Shown here: piece after piece, positions 1 through 6,333 of the stretch
How positions within the stretch are numbered: the first letter of the stretch is position 1
Layout: the number at the start of each line of letters is the position of its first letter
Source: Pseudomonadota bacterium
GTDB lineage: Bacteria; Pseudomonadota; Gammaproteobacteria; Xanthomonadales; Xanthomonadaceae
Assembly (NCBI GenBank): GCA_019348095.1
Contig: JAHWKC010000033.1
Location: 1-13,409 of the forward strand
Reading direction: 5' to 3'
DNA length: 13,409 nt
The notes under the pieces: generated by a model
Told to the model about the DNA's origin: nothing
Databases searched by the model: none
Seen by the model: the letters and a program-made list of their open reading frames with translations, nothing else
Position numbers and translations under genes: made by a program

Positions 1-438
1 GGCGCGGCCCAGCAGCGGAAGGCAGGCCTGGGTCAGCCACCAGCGCGCCGTCAGGTTGACGTGGATCGCGCGCGCAAACGCGGCCGGGTCGGTCTGCGCC
101 AACGGAGTGAGTCCGTGGAAGTCGGCCGCGCAATGCAGCAGCCCATCGAGGCGGCCGAGTTCGGAGTCGATGCGTTCTGCCAGCTCGGCGTAGTCGTCCG
201 GCGTGGCACCTTCCAGGTCGAGCGGGTACAGCAACGGCTGCGCCCCCGACTGGACGAGCGAGTCGTGCAGCCGGTTCAACTTGGGCAGCTTGCGGCCGAG
301 CAGCACGACGGTCGCACCGGCGCGGGCGCAGGCGGCCGCGGCGGCGCTGCCGAGCCCGCCGTGGGCGCCGCTGATCAGCACCACGCGACCGTCGAGCACG
401 CGATCGGCGTCCGTACCAGCTCCCGCCGCCGCACTCAC
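1..438 (-). CDS. Short-chain dehydrogenase/reductase, 5' part only (N-terminal 146 residues)
   Basis: This is the N-terminal half of a classical SDR-family NAD(P)-dependent oxidoreductase; the rest lies beyond the window edge. The visible 146 codons begin at a GTG that overlaps the grxD stop as GTGA. The Rossmann nucleotide-binding motif SGAHGGLG is at residues 23-30, followed by a strand ending in LLGRK at 46-50, where the basic residues suggest NADP(H). The segment HCAAD (102-106) stands where most SDRs have NNAG, and HVNL follows in the usual place. These features resemble the YciK branch, but this is a family-level impression. The catalytic Tyr-x-x-x-Lys is outside the window, so the substrate cannot be judged. 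The overlap implies transcription and translational coupling with grxD. The GTG start rests mainly on this overlap, since no strong ribosome site is visible. A GTG at codon 14 is an alternative. Confidence 0.85.
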   Translation of the reverse strand, partial: MSAAAGAGTDADRVLDGRVVLISGAHGGLGSAAAAACARAGATVVLLGRKLPKLNRLHDSLVQSGAQPLLYPLDLEGATPDDYAELAERIDSELGRLDGLLHCAADFHGLTPLAQTDPAAFARAIHVNLTARWWLTQACLPLLGRA

Positions 439-755
439 TGCTGCTGGGTTTCGCTGATCATGCGGGCCAGGTCGCCCGACTCGAACAGCTCCATGGTGAT
501 GTCGCAGCCGCCGATCAGTTCACCGTGGATGAAGAGCTGCGGAAACGTCGGCCAGTTGGAGAAGCGTGGCAGGTTGGCACGGATCTCCGGCTCTTCGAGC
601 ACGTTGATCGTGTGCAGGTGGGTGGCGCCGGCGGCCTTGAGCGCCTGCACCGAGCGGCTGGAGAAGCCGCACATCGGGAACTGCGCGGTGCCCTTCATGA
701 ACAACACGATCGGGTGGCTGTCGACTTCGGACTGGATCCGTTCGAGCACGGACAT
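435..755 (-). CDS. grxD: Monothiol glutaredoxin, Grx4 type
   Basis: This 106-residue protein is a single-domain monothiol glutaredoxin of the CGFS class. Family members bind a [2Fe-2S] cluster with glutathione and pass or store it during iron-sulfur cluster assembly, often with a BolA partner, in the cytoplasm. Visible markers are Lys21 in FMKGT, the CGFS active site at residues 29-32, the WPTFPQLF segment with the cis-proline (68-75), and the glutathione-binding GGCD at 82-85. The length is typical of the family. The ATG at 755 is chosen because it lines up with the family start (SVLERIQ) and has an AGGAG at 761-765, five bases upstream. A longer in-frame ATG at 845 would add 30 residues that look non-homologous. 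The downstream SDR gene overlaps the stop codon. The gene is divergent from sodB. Confidence 0.97.
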   Translation of the reverse strand: MSVLERIQSEVDSHPIVLFMKGTAQFPMCGFSSRSVQALKAAGATHLHTINVLEEPEIRANLPRFSNWPTFPQLFIHGELIGGCDITMELFESGDLARMISETQQQ

Positions 756-775
756 GGAAACTCCTGCAATGGGTT

Positions 776-835
776 GTTGCGCGGACGTGACCGTCCCGCA
801 ACATGACGGGGGGATAGAATGGGGATTGTAATCCC
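776..835. promoter_or_regulatory. Two dyads in the grxD-sodB divergent promoter region
   Basis: Between the divergent starts of grxD and sodB there are two separate inverted repeats. The first (776-802) pairs GTTGCG with CGCAAC and GGACG with CGTCC around a TGAC loop, with one bulged C. The second (822-835) is the palindrome GGGATT-GT-AATCCC. A TAGAAT at 815-820 on the plus strand is a plausible -10 box for sodB, and TACAAT on the minus strand within the second dyad could serve grxD. No convincing -35 box was found for either. The dyads could be operators or RNA structure in the grxD leader. No named regulator's consensus was recognised. Confidence 0.35.
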
Positions 836-921
836 TGCGCCGCATCGCCGATGCACCGCCGCGCGGTGTGCGGCACCAGCAGCCTTCATCAGCCAGCCTT
901 CACCCAGCAAGGAGTCCGCCC

Positions 922-1518
922 ATGGCCATCGAACTGCCTCCCCTGCCCTACGACCGCACCGCGCTCGAGCCGCACGTTTCCGGTGAAACGCTCGACTTCC
1001 ATCATGGCAAGCACCACAAGACCTACGTCGACAACCTCAACAAGATGATCGAGGGCACCGAGTTCGCCGAGATGCCGCTGGTCGAGATCATCCGCAAGTC
1101 CCAGGGCGGAATGTTCAACAACGCCGCGCAGGTCTGGAACCACACGTTCTTCTGGAACTGCATGGCGCCGGCGGCCGGTTCGAATGCGGGCGGCGGCGGC
1201 GAGCCGACCGGCAAGTTGGCCGACGCGATCAACCAGGCCTTCGGCGACTTCGCGACCTTCAAGCAGCAATTCAGCGACACCGCCATCAAGACCTTCGGCT
1301 CCGGCTGGGCCTGGCTGGTGCAGCGCCCGGACGGCTCCCTCGCCCTGGTCAGCACCGCCAACGCCAACAACCCGCTGACCGGCGACGACACCGCGCTGCT
1401 GACCTGCGACGTCTGGGAACACGCCTATTACATCGACTACCGCAACGCCCGGCCAAAGTACCTGGAGGCGTTCTGGAACGTGGTCAACTGGGACTTCGTT
1501 GCCTCGAACATGAAGTAA
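922..1518 (+). CDS. sodB: Superoxide dismutase, iron type
   Basis: This gene encodes a 198-residue cytoplasmic Fe/Mn-family superoxide dismutase, which converts superoxide to hydrogen peroxide and oxygen. The four metal ligands are all present: His27 (DFHHGKHH), His74 (WNHTFFW), Asp163 and His167 (DVWEHAYY). Fe-type specificity is suggested by Gln70 in [13 protein letters not shown] and by the absence of the Mn-type glutamine in TANANNPLT, although cambialistic use of manganese cannot be excluded. The length is typical for bacterial FeSOD. The ATG at 922 follows AAGGAG at 909-914 with seven bases between. The upstream in-frame ATG at 868 would add 18 unconserved residues. There is no signal peptide. 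The gene stands alone as a transcript: it is divergent from grxD and followed by a strong hairpin terminator. Confidence 0.97.
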   Translation: MAIELPPLPYDRTALEPHVSGETLDFHHGKHHKTYVDNLNKMIEGTEFAEMPLVEIIRKSQGGMFNNAAQVWNHTFFWNCMAPAAGSNAGGGGEPTGKLADAINQAFGDFATFKQQFSDTAIKTFGSGWAWLVQRPDGSLALVSTANANNPLTGDDTALLTCDVWEHAYYIDYRNARPKYLEAFWNVVNWDFVASNMK

Positions 1519-1535
1519 GCGGATCCATGGCGCCA

Positions 1536-1563
1536 GGACGGCCGGGAAACCGGCCGTCCGTTT
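1536..1563 (+). terminator. Rho-independent terminator of sodB
   Basis: A perfect 10-bp stem, GGACGGCCGG paired with CCGGCCGTCC, closes a GAAA tetraloop 18 bases after the sodB stop codon. It is followed by GTTTCG, a short and imperfect T run. The stem strength, tetraloop and position support termination of sodB. Confidence 0.8.
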
Positions 1564-1564
1564 C

Positions 1565-1643
1565 GTAGAGCGGAGCTTGCTCCGCTGCTTTCGCACAGCA
1601 CGCGCTGCGGGGGCACAACGCAGCCGAGCAAGCTCGGCTCTAC
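1565..1643. repeat. Inverted pair of GTAG-headed REP elements (SMAG-like)
   Basis: The left element is GTAG followed by a perfect 8-bp hairpin (AGCGGAGC, TT loop, GCTCCGCT; 1565-1586). The right element is the reverse arrangement (AGCCGAGC, AA loop, GCTCGGCT, then CTAC; 1622-1643). The two stems differ by a compensated base pair. Short GTAG-headed palindromes arranged as inverted pairs match the REP class described in Stenotrophomonas maltophilia, which RAYT-type Y1 transposases are thought to mobilise. Together with the next two entries this fills the 304-base gap between the convergent sodB and purK genes. Confidence 0.8.
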
Positions 1644-1668
1644 CGACTCCTTGCACAAGCTGGCTTTT

Positions 1669-1733
1669 GTAGGAGCGACGTGAGTCGCGATGTCGCAGGT
1701 CCACGTACCGATCGCGACTTACGTCGCTCCTAC
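1669..1733. repeat. Inverted pair of GTAGGAGCG REP elements, GCGAC stem version
   Basis: Both arms start with the head GTAGGA and carry the hairpin GCGAC/GTCGC followed by GAT. The loops are GTGA on the left and GTAA on the right. The 25-base arms, counting flanking T residues, match at 24 positions and are separated by 19 bases. This is the second repeat pair in the sodB-purK gap. Confidence 0.8.
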
Positions 1734-1749
1734 AACAGCCACGGCCCTT

Positions 1750-1826
1750 GTAGGAGCGGCTTCAGCCGCGATCTGGAACAGGCGCCGCGCGGACCGTCAT
1801 CGAATCGCGGCTGAACCCGCTCCTAC
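1750..1826. repeat. Inverted pair of GTAGGAGCG REP elements, GCGGC stem version, ending in the purK stop codon
   Basis: The left arm carries GTAGGA, then GCGGC, TTCA, GCCGC and GAT. The right arm, read on the minus strand, has the same head with GCGGG in place of GCGGC, so its stem has one mismatch. The CTAC at 1823-1826 (GTAG on the minus strand) overlaps the TAG stop codon of purK at 1823-1825. Confidence 0.8.
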
Positions 1827-2980
1827 CACAGCGGATGCCCGCCACGCAGCTGCGCGACGACGGGGGCGGTTTGCGCATCGCGTCCGAGCGCGATCCCGAC
1901 ACGCTCCAGCGTCGCTGCCAGTGCCTCCGCCGAATCGGCCCGCAACGTCGCATGCCCGACCTTGCGCCCGGGGCGCGAGGTCTTGCCGTAATCGTGCCAG
2001 TGCCCACCCGGTTCGCGCAGGACGGCGCTGGCGGCGGGCATCTCACCGACCCAGTTGAGCATGCATGCGCGCCCGATCATGCGGGTATCGCCCAGCGGCA
2101 GCCCGAGCACCGCGCGCAGGTGGTTCTCGAACTGGCTGGTCTCCGCGCCCTCGATCGTCCAGTGGCCGGAGTTGTGCACGCGCGGGGCGAGCTCGTTGGC
2201 GAGCAGTTCGCCATCGCGACAGAACAGCTCCAGCGCGAATACGCCGACGTAGTCGAGCGCATCGGCCAGTTTGCGGGCGTGGGCGAACGCCGTTGCCGCC
2301 AGCGCATCGTCGGCCTGCGCCGGCGCCAGGCTGGCCGACAGCACGCCGTCGACATGCCAGTTCTCCGTCAGCGGCCAGGTGCGGAACTCACCGTCGCGGC
2401 CGCGCACGGCGACCACCGATAGCTCGCGGTCGAACGCGACGAACCCCTCAAGGATCAATCCGACCGTGCCCGCCTGCGCGCCCAGCGCGTCCCAGGCTGC
2501 GGCGGCATCGGCCGGCGACTTGATCCGGAACTGGCCCTTGCCGTCGTAACCCAGCCGCCGGGTCTTCAGGATGCAGGGCGTGCCGACCGCCGCGAGCGCG
2601 GCTTCGAGCTGGTCTCGGGTGTCGACCACGGCAAACTGCGGCACCGGGATGCCGAGCTCGCGGAACAGGGTCTTCTCGGCCAGGCGATCCTGCGCGACCG
2701 CCAGCGCGCGCGGGCTGGGAAACACCGGCTCGCGCTCGGCCAGCCACCGCGCCGATTCGGCCGGGACGTTCTCGAAGTCGAAGGTCGCGACGTCCACCTT
2801 GGACACGAACTCGCCCAGCGCCGCCTCGTCGCGGTAGTCGCCGACCACCATCGGCGCGAACTGCCCGGCGCAGGCGTCCGCGGCGGTGTCCATCACCAGG
2901 AACCGCAGGCCGAGCGGCGCACCCGACAGCGCGAGCATGCGCGCAAGCTGTCCGCCGCCGAGGATGCCTACCGTCGTCAT
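1823..2980 (-). CDS. purK: N5-carboxyaminoimidazole ribonucleotide synthase
   Basis: This 385-residue ATP-grasp enzyme uses ATP and bicarbonate to carboxylate aminoimidazole ribonucleotide (AIR) to N5-CAIR in de novo purine synthesis. The N-terminal motif GILGGGQLARM (5-15) begins the preATP-grasp domain. LKTRRLGYDGKGQ (138-150) is the ATP-grasp glycine loop, and NELAPRVHNSGHWT (262-275) is the conserved metal and substrate-binding segment near the active site. The length is typical of PurK. The ATG at 2980 gives the exact family N-terminus; ribosome-binding complementarity is weak there. Only 13 bases separate it from the purE stop, so the two are almost certainly one operon and translation may be coupled. 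The stop codon lies inside a REP element head. No truncation or frameshift is seen. Confidence 0.97.
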   Translation of the reverse strand: MTTVGILGGGQLARMLALSGAPLGLRFLVMDTAADACAGQFAPMVVGDYRDEAALGEFVSKVDVATFDFENVPAESARWLAEREPVFPSPRALAVAQDRLAEKTLFRELGIPVPQFAVVDTRDQLEAALAAVGTPCILKTRRLGYDGKGQFRIKSPADAAAAWDALGAQAGTVGLILEGFVAFDRELSVVAVRGRDGEFRTWPLTENWHVDGVLSASLAPAQADDALAATAFAHARKLADALDYVGVFALELFCRDGELLANELAPRVHNSGHWTIEGAETSQFENHLRAVLGLPLGDTRMIGRACMLNWVGEMPAASAVLREPGGHWHDYGKTSRPGRKVGHATLRADSAEALAATLERVGIALGRDAQTAPVVAQLRGGHPLW

Positions 2981-2993
2981 GGGCGTGCGGTGC

Positions 2994-3512
2994 TCATCGG
3001 CGCGGGTCGTCGTTGCTGGCGACGTCGTCAGTCTGGCGGGCGCGGAATGCGGCCAGCGCCTCGGCAATGGCCGGCCGGTCGGCGGCGAGCATCGCCGCGG
3101 CGAACAGCGCCGCGTTGGCCGCGCCGGCATTGCCGATCGCGAAGGTCGCCACCGGGATGCCGGCCGGCATCTGCACGATGGACAGCAAGGAATCCATGCC
3201 GTTGAGGGCCTTGGACTGCACCGGGACGCCCAACACCGGCACCATGGTCTTGGCCGCCAGCATGCCCGGCAGGTGCGCGGCACCGCCGGCGCCGGCGATG
3301 ATCGCGCGCAGGCCGCGTTGCCGCGCCGAGGCGGCGTAGTCGAACAACACGTCCGGCGTGCGATGCGCCGACACCACGCGCACCTCGTGCGGCACGCCCA
3401 GCGCCTCGAGCTTCGCGGCGGCGTGCTGCATCGTTTCCCAGTCCGAACGCGAACCCATCACGATGCCGACCAGCGGTGCGTGGCCGGCGGCGGCCGGCGA
3501 TGCATTTGTCAT
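2994..3512 (-). CDS. purE: N5-carboxyaminoimidazole ribonucleotide mutase
   Basis: The 172-residue product is class I PurE, which moves the carboxyl group of N5-CAIR to C4 to give CAIR, the reaction after PurK in purine synthesis. The family motifs appear in order: [10 protein letters not shown] near the N-terminus (substrate phosphate binding and catalytic region), [28 protein letters not shown] and [19 protein letters not shown]. The presence of purK next to it supports class I rather than the AIR carboxylase class II. The ATG at 3512 is preferred because AGGG lies about eight bases upstream; an in-frame ATG at 3530 would add six residues. The C-terminal tail after residue 160 is polar and probably flexible. 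purE is first in the purEK operon. Confidence 0.97.
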   Translation of the reverse strand: MTNASPAAAGHAPLVGIVMGSRSDWETMQHAAAKLEALGVPHEVRVVSAHRTPDVLFDYAASARQRGLRAIIAGAGGAAHLPGMLAAKTMVPVLGVPVQSKALNGMDSLLSIVQMPAGIPVATFAIGNAGAANAALFAAAMLAADRPAIAEALAAFRARQTDDVASNDDPRR

Positions 3513-3536
3513 GGTTCGACCCTGCGGCAAAACGGT

Positions 3537-3542
3537 ATTCTA
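3537..3542 (-). promoter_or_regulatory. Possible -10 box for purEK
   Basis: On the minus strand TAGAAT lies 24 bases upstream of the purE start codon. No good -35 sequence is visible at 16-18 bases; that stretch is the GC-rich edge of a palindromic repeat. The assignment rests on one hexamer only. Confidence 0.25.
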
Positions 3543-3570
3543 GCGAGGAAAGCGCCCGCGGGGCGGGCTG

Positions 3571-3680
3571 CGAGTCGCTCGCTGTGCTCGCTGCAAGTCG
3601 GCGGCTCTGCCGCCTGTAAGTAGTAAGGTAAGAGCAGAGGCCCCGGCTTGTTTTGCGCGGGTTGCTCCAACTTACAGGCG
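3571..3680. repeat. Palindrome-rich composite repeat, copy 1 (CTGTAAGT ... ACTTACAG family)
   Basis: The core is an 11-bp inverted repeat, CGCCTGTAAGT at 3611-3621 and ACTTACAGGCG at 3670-3680, enclosing a second pair GAGCA (3632-3636) and TGCTC (3663-3667). It is preceded by the hairpin GGCGGC-TCT-GCCGCC (3600-3614) and by a GAGTCGCTCGCTG stretch. The same order of modules (GTCGG, GC hairpin, CTGTAAGTA, GAGCA, TGCTCCA, CTTAC) occurs twice more at 7091-7310. No protein or known RNA family was recognised in it. Confidence 0.7.
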
Positions 3681-3797
3681 CGCCGCCGCGTTCTCCGCCT
3701 GCGGATCGCGCAACAGACAATCCGACCTTTGCTTACGGCCGCTTAGCGGCCGCCTTGCCCACTAACAGCCCGCGCCGCGGGCGACTCGGCCGCTCCC
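3681..3797. other. Gap upstream of the Trm112-like gene with two further hairpins
   Basis: This stretch has no credible coding sequence. It contains GGCCGC-TTA-GCGGCC (about 3737-3751) and GCCCGC-GCC-GCGGGC (3768-3782), the latter ending 15 bases before the ATG at 3798. No purine-rich ribosome site separates the hairpin from the start codon. A promoter must lie near here, but no convincing -35/-10 pair was found. Confidence 0.5.
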
Positions 3798-4067
3798 ATG
3801 GATCGAAAACTGCTCGACCTTCTGGTCTGTCCCACCACGCGCCAGCCGCTGTTGTTGCTGGACGGCCGCGGGCTGGATGCGCTCAATGCCGCGATCGGGG
3901 GTGGCGGCGTCGAGCGTGGCGACGGTGCCGCGCAATCGGAACCGATCCGGCAGGCCCTGGTCACCCGTGATCGCAAGCGCGTCTACCGTCTCGACGACGG
4001 CATCCCGGTACTGCTGCCGGAGGAGGCGATCGACACCGCGCAGCTCGGCGACTTTCCGCGCGCATGA
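3798..4067 (+). CDS. Trm112/YcaR-like small protein
   Basis: This is an 89-residue protein of the Trm112p-like (UPF0434, YcaR) family. The N-terminus MDRKLLDLLVCPTTRQPL and the later VYRLDDGIPVLLPEEA match the two halves of short bacterial members such as E. coli YcaR. Between them is an extra loop of about 25-30 residues rich in Gly, Ala and Asp, making it longer than the usual 60. Only one cysteine (Cys11) remains of the CPxC zinc-binding pair, so a zinc site like that of eukaryotic Trm112 is unlikely. In eukaryotes Trm112 activates methyltransferases; the bacterial role is not settled. The ATG at 3798 is the family start although no ribosome site is evident. The stop overlaps the nadC start by ATGA, implying coupled translation. 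Confidence 0.85.
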   Translation: MDRKLLDLLVCPTTRQPLLLLDGRGLDALNAAIGGGGVERGDGAAQSEPIRQALVTRDRKRVYRLDDGIPVLLPEEAIDTAQLGDFPRA

Positions 4068-4921
4068 ACGGAGGTTTCGAGCCGCCCTCGCCTGAGTCGA
4101 TCGCGGCCGACGTCGCCCGCGCCCTGGCCGAGGACCTCGGCAGCGGCGATGTCACCGCCGCCTTGCTGCCCGACGCCGCCGACACCGCCTACCTGCTGTG
4201 CAAGGAAGACGCGGTGATCTGCGGGCGACCGTGGTTCGATGCCTGCCATCGGGCGCTCGATCCGGAGGTGGGCATCGACTGGCGCATCGCGGAGGGCACC
4301 CGCGTCGCTTCCGGCACGGTACTGGCCACGCTGCAGGGGCGCGCCCGCGCACTGGTCAGCGCCGAGCGCACGTCGCTCAATTTCCTGCAGACCCTGTCGG
4401 CCACCGCCACCGCCACCGCTGCCTACGTCGAGGCGGTACGCGGCACCGGAGCTCGGATCCTCGATACCCGCAAGACCATCCCCGGCCTGCGCCTGGCGCA
4501 GAAGTACGCGGTACGCGTGGGCGGCGGCCTCAATCACCGCATCGGCCTGCATGACCAGGTGATGCTCAAGGAAAACCATGTGCGCGCGGCCGGCGGCCTG
4601 GCTGCGGCGATCCGCGCGGCGGGCGCGATGCACCCGGGCCTGCCGCTGATCGCCGAGGTCGAGACCCTGGCGCAGCTGGTCGAGGCGCTCGATGAGGGCT
4701 GCGATCGCATCCTGATCGACGACTTCGACGCGGGCACCCGGCGCGAAGCGGTGCGCATCGCGGCCGGGCGCATCCCGCTGGAGGTGTCGGGCGGCGTCGA
4801 CCTGGACGGGCTGCGCGAGATCGCCGAAGACGGAGTGGATTACATCTCGATCGGCGCACTGACCAAGCATGTCCGGGCCATCGACCTGTCGCTCAAGCTG
4901 GGCCCGCCACCGGCACTTTGA
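4064..4921 (+). CDS. nadC: Nicotinate-nucleotide pyrophosphorylase (carboxylating), quinolinate phosphoribosyltransferase
   Basis: The 285-residue enzyme condenses quinolinate with PRPP to give nicotinate mononucleotide, carbon dioxide and pyrophosphate, the third committed step of de novo NAD synthesis in the cytoplasm. Diagnostic segments are EDLGSGDVT (23-31), SAERTSLNFLQ (99-109), the PRPP and quinolinate-binding DTRKTIPGLRLAQKYAV (134-150), GGGLNHRIGLHD (153-164) and MLKENH (167-172). Near the C-terminus EVSGGV and YISIGALTKH close the barrel. Length and motif order are complete. The ATG at 4064 overlaps the Trm112-like stop by four bases, so the two genes are co-transcribed. The stop is 60 bases from the convergent FHA gene, and that short gap shows no clear terminator. 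Confidence 0.97.
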   Translation: MNGGFEPPSPESIAADVARALAEDLGSGDVTAALLPDAADTAYLLCKEDAVICGRPWFDACHRALDPEVGIDWRIAEGTRVASGTVLATLQGRARALVSAERTSLNFLQTLSATATATAAYVEAVRGTGARILDTRKTIPGLRLAQKYAVRVGGGLNHRIGLHDQVMLKENHVRAAGGLAAAIRAAGAMHPGLPLIAEVETLAQLVEALDEGCDRILIDDFDAGTRREAVRIAAGRIPLEVSGGVDLDGLREIAEDGVDYISIGALTKHVRAIDLSLKLGPPPAL

Positions 4922-4981
4922 GCCTGCTCGCACTCCCGCGCCGCACCTCCGCCGACAGAGCGGCCAGGCCAAGCGGTGCGT

Positions 4982-5791
4982 CTAAGCCTGCCCCAGGTAG
5001 ACCCCGATTCCGGCGAGCACCACCCCGGCAAGCAGCAACGCCACCGACAACCAGCGCGTCGTTGATCGGGGCGCCGCGGCCGATGCCGTATCCACATGCG
5101 CATCCTCGACCCGCTGGCTTGCGCCGATCAGGCGAAAGCGCAAGGTGTCGAAGCCGAGTTCGTCACCGGCCTTGACCTCGCCGCGCAATACCCGCCGGCC
5201 ATTGATGTAGCTGCCGTTGCTGGAGCCCATGTCCTCCAACTGCAGGCCATGCTCGGTCGGCATCAGCCGGGCGTGCAGCCGCGACAGACCCTGCTCGTCC
5301 AGGCACACGCTGCATTCGGGCGCGCGACCGATGGTGACGGCGCCATGGACCGGAAACGTCCGGCCGAACACCGTGCCGGACACGCCGCGCAGGATGAAAC
5401 GCGGCAGAACCGGGCGTACCGCGGTCGCGATCAGGTCGTTGTCGTCATTGGCCGGCATCGGCGATGACTCCCCCGGGCCGGTGGCCGGCGGCAGCGGCAC
5501 CGGCGCGACCGCACCGATTCCGGCCAGCCGCGCCTCGACTCCATCGAGATCGACGCTGTCACCCGGCCGCAGCGTGATCAACCCGTCCACGGGCCGACCG
5601 TTGACCTTGATGCTGGTGCCCTGTGGCACGTCCAGCATCACCCCTTGCGCGGTGACGTGGAGCTGGCAGTGCTGCGGCATGACGCCCGGCCGATCCAGCA
5701 CGATGGTCGCCTGCGGATCGGAGCCGACCCGGTTGACGCCCAAGCCCAGCAGGACCTGCGGGTGCTCCCCACCTGGAAATACCAGTTTCAT
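4982..5791 (-). CDS. Tandem FHA-domain protein with C-terminal membrane anchor
   Basis: This is a 269-residue protein with two forkhead-associated modules. The C-terminal module (about 150-225) is canonical: TIGRAPECSV, GLSRLHARL (Ser170, His173), MGSSNGSYINGRRV (Asn192, Asn197) and LRPGD-type KAGDELGF. FHA domains of this type bind phosphothreonine peptides. The N-terminal module (about 10-90) keeps the fold markers GSDPQATIVL, QHCQL, GTSIKVNGRPV and LRPGDSVDL. It lacks the GR arginine and the serine before the histidine, so its phosphopeptide binding is doubtful. A Pro- and Ala-rich linker joins them. Residues 247-267 (WLSVALLLAG...) form one C-terminal transmembrane helix, so the FHA domains should face the cytoplasm. 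Start ATG 5791 has AGAGG upstream; an ATG at 5872 would add 27 unlikely residues. No kinase or phosphatase gene is adjacent. The partner is unknown. Confidence 0.9.
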   Translation of the reverse strand: MKLVFPGGEHPQVLLGLGVNRVGSDPQATIVLDRPGVMPQHCQLHVTAQGVMLDVPQGTSIKVNGRPVDGLITLRPGDSVDLDGVEARLAGIGAVAPVPLPPATGPGESSPMPANDDNDLIATAVRPVLPRFILRGVSGTVFGRTFPVHGAVTIGRAPECSVCLDEQGLSRLHARLMPTEHGLQLEDMGSSNGSYINGRRVLRGEVKAGDELGFDTLRFRLIGASQRVEDAHVDTASAAAPRSTTRWLSVALLLAGVVLAGIGVYLGQA

Positions 5792-5881
5792 TTGGTGCGC
5801 CTCTGCTTGTGCGGATCGTTCTAATGCGGATTGTGCGCCGCGGCCCTTGCCCTCCGGCCCCGGCATCGTCACATTTACTGC

Positions 5882-6205
5882 ATGCCAACTCTAGTCCTTG
5901 TGATGATCGTTGCCGCGCTGGCGTTCGCGTTCTGGAGCGCCGGGCGCAGCGCAGCCGAGCGTGCCGAATCCATCGGCCGCAGCGCCTGCCGCGCCGCCGG
6001 CGTGCAGTGGCTGGACCACAGCGTCCACGCGATCGGCTTACGCCTGCGCCGTCAGGACAACGGCTGGCTGGGCTGGGAGCGGACATTCCGCTTTGATTAT
6101 TCGCTCGATGGCGAGGACCGCCACGTCGGCCGGCTGGTGCTGCGCGGCGACCGTTTGATCACCTTCAGTGGCCCTCTGGCCCGGGATTCCTCGCGTGTGC
6201 ATTGA
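5882..6205 (+). CDS. DUF3301-like small membrane protein
   Basis: The 107-residue product begins with a hydrophobic segment (residues 3-18, LVLVMIVAALAFAFW) that reads as a single N-terminal membrane anchor. It is followed by a soluble region with the pattern RAGVQWLDHSVHAIGLRLRR, WERTFRFDYSLDGEDRHVGRLVLRGDRL. This order resembles DUF3301, a gammaproteobacterial family of unknown function; the match is from memory of the pattern. The ATG at 5882 puts the hydrophobic segment right at the N-terminus. No strong ribosome site precedes it, and an upstream in-frame ATG at 5831 would add 17 polar residues. The gene is divergent from the FHA gene with 90 bases between starts, and convergent with sspB across a repeat-filled gap. 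Confidence 0.75.
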   Translation: MPTLVLVMIVAALAFAFWSAGRSAAERAESIGRSACRAAGVQWLDHSVHAIGLRLRRQDNGWLGWERTFRFDYSLDGEDRHVGRLVLRGDRLITFSGPLARDSSRVH

Positions 6206-6255
6206 CGTATACGCCGGGCATCCGCACCAAGCGCCGGCAAGGCGAGCCGCTTTTC

Positions 6256-6332
6256 GTAGGAGCGCCCCATGGGCGCGATGCTCCTGCGCTGGGTCGGCCG
6301 GAGAAGGCATCGCGCCCATGGGGCGCTCCTAC
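6256..6332. repeat. Inverted pair of GTAGGAGCG REP elements, GCGCCC stem version
   Basis: Two perfect 26-base arms (6256-6281 and 6307-6332) are separated by 25 bases. Each starts with GTAGGA and contains GCGCCC-CAT-GGGCGC then GATGC. It has the same head as the pairs near purK but a different stem, with pairing maintained. It lies between the convergent DUF3301 gene and sspB and abuts the tandem repeat starting at 6334. Confidence 0.85.
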
Positions 6333-6333
6333 C

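Noticed and set aside
61..831. Plus-strand 256-codon open frame
   Set aside because: It is antisense to the SDR gene and grxD, both of which show family motifs on the minus strand.
2981..3283. Longer purK start upstream
   Set aside because: The added 101 codons are an out-of-frame shadow of purE; the PurK family begins at the ATG at 2980.
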